Source: Devosia elaeis
GTDB lineage: Bacteria; Pseudomonadota; Alphaproteobacteria; Rhizobiales; Devosiaceae
Length of the DNA stretch: 64,000 nt
NCBI RefSeq assembly: GCF_001650025.1
Contig: NZ_LVVY01000094.1
Location: forward strand, 16,871-80,870
Direction: 5' to 3'
Position numbers and translations under genes: made by a program. Shown one piece after another: positions 60,713-64,000 of the stretch (within the stretch, counting starts at the first letter, position 1; every line of letters begins with the position of its first letter). The notes beneath the pieces are model-generated. The model ran no database searches. It had not been told where the DNA came from and worked only from the letters and a program-made list of their open reading frames with translations.

Positions 60713-61788
60713 GCAGCGTCCCCGGGATGCGGCGCCCGGTGCAGCAGGGATGAATCCCCGTAGGAATAGAACCGGTAACCGTTTTCTATCGCATGGGCAT
60801 AGGCCGCCTTCATGGTCTCGAGCCCCGAAAAGGCGCTGACCAGCATGAAGAGCGTGGATTTGGGCAGGTGGAAATTGGTCATCAGCACATCCACCGTCCG
60901 GAAGTGGAAGCCGGGCGTGATGAAGATATCGGTATCCCCGATGAAAGGCTGCAAGGTGCCGGTGGCGCGCGATGCCGTTTCGAGCAGCCGCAGGCTGGTC
61001 GTACCCACCGCCACCACCCTGCCTCCGGCGGCCCGCCGGGCATTGATGCGCTCGACCGTGGCCCGGTCGATCTCGCCCCATTCGGAATGCATGACGTGGT
61101 CTTCGGTATCGTCCACCTTCATCGGCAGGAAGGTGCCCGCCCCCACATGCAGCGTCACCCGCTCCAGGGCGACGTCCATGTCGGCCAGGTCCTGCAGCAG
61201 CTTTTCGGTGAAATGCAGCCCCGCCGTGGGGGCCGCCACGGCGCCGTCCTCGGCGGCATAGACGGTCTGGTAATCGACCTTGTCGCGCTCCTCGACGTCC
61301 CGCTTGGCCCCGATATAGGGCGGCAGCGGCATGGCGCCATGCGATTTGATGGCCTCGTCGAGCTGGGCCCCGCCCAGGTCGAATTCCAGCGTCACCTCGC
61401 CGGTGTCGCCCCGCCCCGCCACCCGGGCGCGCAGCGGCTCGCCGATGCCGTTGCCCAATTCGAGCGCATCGAGCAGCGCCAGCTTCTTGGCCGGACGGGC
61501 AAAGGCGCGCCAGGTCTTCGCGTCCACCCGCTTATGCAGGTTGAACGACACCCCGGCCCGGTTCTCGCCGCGAATGCGAATGCCGCGGAGTTCGGCGGGC
61601 AGGACGCGGGTATCGTTGACGACCAGCACATCGCCGGGGCGCAACAGCGTCCGGAGGTCCGGAATATGCCGGTCCTCCGGCTTTTCACCCGGCCGCACCA
61701 CCAGAAGCCGCGCGCTGTCGCGCGGCTCGGCCGGATGCAGGGCGATCAGGGATTCGGGAAGCTCGAAATCGAATTCGGATACACGCAT
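60709..61788 (-). CDS. queA: S-adenosylmethionine:tRNA ribosyltransferase-isomerase
   Basis: 359 aa, normal length. Converts preQ1-tRNA to epoxyqueuosine using the ribosyl part of SAM. Family landmarks: [19 protein letters not shown] at the start, [42 protein letters not shown], and [19 protein letters not shown]. It works directly downstream of Tgt, whose gene lies 1.2 kb away in a separate leftward run. Confidence 0.97.
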   Translation of the reverse strand: MRVSEFDFELPESLIALHPAEPRDSARLLVVRPGEKPEDRHIPDLRTLLRPGDVLVVNDTRVLPAELRGIRIRGENRAGVSFNLHKRVDAKTWRAFARPAKKLALLDALELGNGIGEPLRARVAGRGDTGEVTLEFDLGGAQLDEAIKSHGAMPLPPYIGAKRDVEERDKVDYQTVYAAEDGAVAAPTAGLHFTEKLLQDLADMDVALERVTLHVGAGTFLPMKVDDTEDHVMHSEWGEIDRATVERINARRAAGGRVVAVGTTSLRLLETASRATGTLQPFIGDTDIFITPGFHFRTVDVLMTNFHLPKSTLFMLVSAFSGLETMKAAYAHAIENGYRFYSYGDSSLLHRAPHPGDAA

Positions 61789-61824
61789 GATCGCTCGCTT
61801 GCATGGCGGGTCCGGCTCGCCGGA

Positions 61825-62220
61825 TCATTGTTCCTGGCAGGACAATGCCCAGGCGCCGACACCGACGATCCGCAACGTGCCGGCCAGGATGATGTCGTCG
61901 CCCTCTTCCGCACGGCTGAGGCGGAGTTCGGCGACGCGGTCATTGACGATGTCGTCGAAGAAATCGATGCGGATGCCGGCGGGATCGGACATGCCCTGGC
62001 CGAAGGTGAAGATTTCGCCCTCGCCATAGGCCGGATCGGTGACCCAGGAACGACCATCGGCCGCCATGCTGGCGCCGGCAAAGCCGAGTCCGCCGGCCGT
62101 GCCCAGCGATAGGGAAATTTCCGCATCGCCATCGGCGGCCTGGCACAGCAGGCCCTGCGTGGCCAGGGCCGGGGTGGAAAGGCTGGCGGCCAGGGCCGCC
62201 AGCACCAGTCTATTCCGCAA
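61825..62220 (-). CDS. Small exported protein in the ppiB-queA interval
   Basis: 131 aa if started at TTG 62220, which yields a proper signal peptide (MRNRLVLAALAASLSTPALA); GTG 62205, 5 nt after the ppiB stop, is the alternative. The mature part (QGLLCQAADGDAEISLSLG through GAWALSCQEQ) has two cysteines near its ends and looks beta-rich. Unknown family. The start overlaps ppiB by 11 nt, so it is cotranslated with the cyclophilin. Confidence 0.72.
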   Translation of the reverse strand: MRNRLVLAALAASLSTPALATQGLLCQAADGDAEISLSLGTAGGLGFAGASMAADGRSWVTDPAYGEGEIFTFGQGMSDPAGIRIDFFDDIVNDRVAELRLSRAEEGDDIILAGTLRIVGVGAWALSCQEQ

Positions 62221-62722
62221 TGTCGGCGGCAACCTTGACCGAAACCATCTTGTCCGGGTTGATGACCGGCTCGCCGCGCTTGATCTGGTCGACATTGTCC
62301 ATGCCCTCGATCACTTCGCCCCACACGGTATATTGGCGATTGAGGAACGGCGCGTCGGCAAAGCAGATGAAGAACTGCGAATTGGCGCTGTTCGGATCCT
62401 GCGCGCGGGCCATCGAGGCGGTGCCGCGCTTGTGCGGGGTCTCGTTGAATTCCTGCTTGAGGTTGGGATAGCTCGAGCCGCCGGTGCCGGTGCGCGAGGG
62501 GTTGAAGTCGGGCGAATTGGAATTGCCGAACTTCACGTCGCCCGTCTGGGCCATGAAGCCGTCGATCACCCGGTGAAACACCACCCCGTCATAGGCGCCT
62601 TCGCGCGCCAGCTTCTTGATATGCTCGACATGGCCGGGCGCCACTTCGGGCTTCATGGCGATGACCACCTTGCCCTTGGTGGTTTCGATGACGAGGGTGT
62701 TTTCGGGATCGGAATAGGCCAT
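62210..62722 (-). CDS. ppiB: Cytoplasmic peptidyl-prolyl isomerase (cyclophilin)
   Basis: 170 aa, no signal peptide. Cyclophilin motifs: VVFHRVIDGFMAQTGDV (catalytic Arg), KQEFNETPHKRGTASMAR, NSQFFICFADAPFLNRQYTV and WGEVIEGMDNVD. Catalyses proline cis-trans isomerisation. Second cyclophilin in tandem; the first (exported) lies 94 nt upstream. Confidence 0.95.
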   Translation of the reverse strand: MAYSDPENTLVIETTKGKVVIAMKPEVAPGHVEHIKKLAREGAYDGVVFHRVIDGFMAQTGDVKFGNSNSPDFNPSRTGTGGSSYPNLKQEFNETPHKRGTASMARAQDPNSANSQFFICFADAPFLNRQYTVWGEVIEGMDNVDQIKRGEPVINPDKMVSVKVAADIAE

Positions 62723-62816
62723 GACGGTCTCTTTCGCTTTGAGATTTGTGGGCCGGATTTAGGCTGAATGGGCAAGAGGCGCAAGACGCCCCTGCCCCGC
62801 GCTTAGTTGTATTCGA

Positions 62817-63401
62817 TTACTTGTATTCGATCGTGGCGCTGACGATCCGGTCGGGATTGGCCACGGCGCCATTCTGCTCCTGCGGCCCCTTTTCCAGCGC
62901 ATCGACCGCTTCCATGCCGGAAACGACCTTGCCGAACACGGTATATTGGCCATCGAGGAAACTGGCATCGGCCGTGGTGATGAAGAATTGCGAATTGAAC
63001 GAATTCGGGTCCGAGGACCGCGCCGCGCCGACCGCGCCCCGCTGGAAGCTCTCGGAATTGAACTCGGCCTCGACATTGGGCAGCTCGGAGCCGCCGGTGC
63101 CCGCCATCTGCAGATTGTAGTTCGGGCTGTCGGCATTGCCGTTCCGCACGTCGCCGGTCTGGGCCATGAAGCCGTCGATGACGCGGTGGAACACCACGCC
63201 ATTGTAAAGCCCCTCTTCGGTCAGCGTCACGATCCGCTCCACATGCTTGGGCGCGATTGCGGGTAGCAATTCGATATCCACCACCCCGTCCTCCAGCGTC
63301 AGGATCAGGTGCGGATTGCCGTCCTGCGCGAAAGCGGGCGCGGCGAACAGGGTCGCACCCAGGGCGAGAGCGGCGAAAGTGCGGCGGTTCATCTTGGTCA
63401 T
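62817..63401 (-). CDS. Exported peptidyl-prolyl isomerase (cyclophilin)
   Basis: 194 aa. Signal peptide (MNRRTFAALALGATLFAAP, cleavage after AFA) directs it to the periplasm. Cyclophilin motifs: GVVFHRVIDGFMAQTGDV, NSQFFITTADASFLDGQYTV and FGKVVSGMEAVD. The ATG overlaps the coaD stop by 4 nt. At its end the last codons IEYK are followed by TAA and then by a direct repeat of the same 14-bp stretch containing another stop. Confidence 0.94.
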   Translation of the reverse strand: MTKMNRRTFAALALGATLFAAPAFAQDGNPHLILTLEDGVVDIELLPAIAPKHVERIVTLTEEGLYNGVVFHRVIDGFMAQTGDVRNGNADSPNYNLQMAGTGGSELPNVEAEFNSESFQRGAVGAARSSDPNSFNSQFFITTADASFLDGQYTVFGKVVSGMEAVDALEKGPQEQNGAVANPDRIVSATIEYK

Positions 63402-63892
63402 TTCTGTTGCAGGGCCTTGAGAACGATTGGCGGGACGAAGGCGGAAATATCCCCGCCCATTTCAGCGATCTGCCGCACCAATGTGGCCGAGATATGCCGC
63501 ACTGGCGGGCTGGAGGGCAGGAACACGGTCTGCAGGTCCGGCGCCATCTGCGCGTTCATGCCCACCATCTGCATCTCGTAATTGTAGTCGGTGGTGTCGC
63601 GCAGGCCGCGAATGATCAGTCGCGCGCCATTTTCCCGCGCCGCATTGACCATCAGCCCGGAGAAATCGACGATCCGGAACGTCGTCTGGGTGCGCGCGCC
63701 GATGGCCGGCAGCACCTGATTGAGAATGGCGACCCGATCTTCGTGGGAAAAGAGCGGGTTCTTCTTGGTCGCGCTGATGCCGACGGCCACGACCAGGATA
63801 TCGACCAGCTTGCAGGCCCGCTCGATCACGTCGAGATGGCCATTGGTCAGCGGATCGAACGAACCGGGATAGAACCCCACCAGACCGCTCAT
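63398..63892 (-). CDS. coaD: Phosphopantetheine adenylyltransferase
   Basis: 164 aa from ATG 63892 (GGGGGAAG upstream). Joins 4'-phosphopantetheine and ATP, the penultimate step of CoA synthesis. Nucleotidyltransferase motifs: YPGSFDPLTNGHLDVIERA (TxGH) and the C-terminal ISATLVRQIA (ISSTxxR-like). It heads a leftward operon with two cyclophilins, a small exported protein, queA and exoD-like genes. 108 bp further to the right edge hold no recognisable gene start. Confidence 0.97.
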   Translation of the reverse strand: MSGLVGFYPGSFDPLTNGHLDVIERACKLVDILVVAVGISATKKNPLFSHEDRVAILNQVLPAIGARTQTTFRIVDFSGLMVNAARENGARLIIRGLRDTTDYNYEMQMVGMNAQMAPDLQTVFLPSSPPVRHISATLVRQIAEMGGDISAFVPPIVLKALQQK

Positions 63893-64000
63893 GCTCTTCC
63901 CCCTTCTTGTTGCCCCGGTTTTGTCACGGCCCCCCACGATTTGGCAAGCGCACATGCCGAAGCGCCGGACGGCATAAAAACCTCCGGGTTCGAGACGTCG

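Noticed and set aside
63893..64000. Start or end of gyrA expected next to coaD
   Set aside because: The 108 bp at the right edge contain no recognisable GyrA C-terminus or other gene; nothing can be supported.

Overview
This is an ordinary chromosomal stretch from a GC-rich alphaproteobacterium. Its gene content and order (coaD, two cyclophilins and queA, with tgt nearby), its ScfR-type regulator, split YeeE pair, SdhE-Mfd pair and a palindromic repeat I recall from rhizobial intergenic regions all point to Hyphomicrobiales. A Devosia-like organism is my best guess; this is inference, since there is no rRNA or marker comparison in the window. I see no prophage, insertion sequence, integrase, CRISPR array or plasmid module.

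Layout. 1-4750: a sugar ABC transporter (ATPase cut by the left edge, two permeases, binding protein) divergent from its LacI-type regulator, with two operator-like palindromes on the promoter. 4821-10651: tRNA-Arg, a HAD phosphatase, an ArsR regulator, a hemolysin III-like membrane protein, a DUF192 lipoprotein, a double cold-shock protein, glyoxalase I, a peptidase M15-like lipoprotein, two tRNA-Glu genes and a GreA/B-family factor. 10726-22186: small exported proteins, a VWA/J-domain pair, two MFS exporters, an MTA/SAH-nucleosidase-like enzyme, a SleB-type wall hydrolase, an orphan FliK-like/FlhB-C pair, a glycosyltransferase and a K+ channel.

22354-32778 is the most interesting block. A leftward run encodes an ScfR-type regulator with an embedded degenerate histidine-kinase DHp-like segment, a receiver-only response regulator, a 77-aa membrane protein and a transporter-like histidine kinase (SSS domain plus HisKA/HATPase). 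Divergent from it is a complete branched-chain amino-acid-type ABC transporter (livJHMGF order). The arrangement suggests a nutrient-sensing module.

33256-41154: the 5-oxoprolinase operon pxpB-pxpC-pxpA, a 58-aa acidic protein, tRNA-Ser, a PRC-barrel protein, terC-qor, and a YeeE/YedE pair coupled to a UbiH-type monooxygenase. 41403-54052: IalB-like protein, sdhE-mfd, an SDR with a Tat-like leader, a LysR regulator, recG and glmU-glmS. 54194-64000: tRNA-Lys, small unknowns, tgt-pgi-map and coaD-ppi-ppiB-orf-queA-exoD, both leftward.

Most genes sit in tight operons with 1-11 nt stop/start overlaps. The longer intergenic gaps are mostly filled by two families of dispersed inverted repeats, called REP-A (AGACCTCAT arms) and REP-B (GTCA...TGAC, two hairpins) here. 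Frameshifted or antisense reading of these repeats produces recurring spurious peptides.
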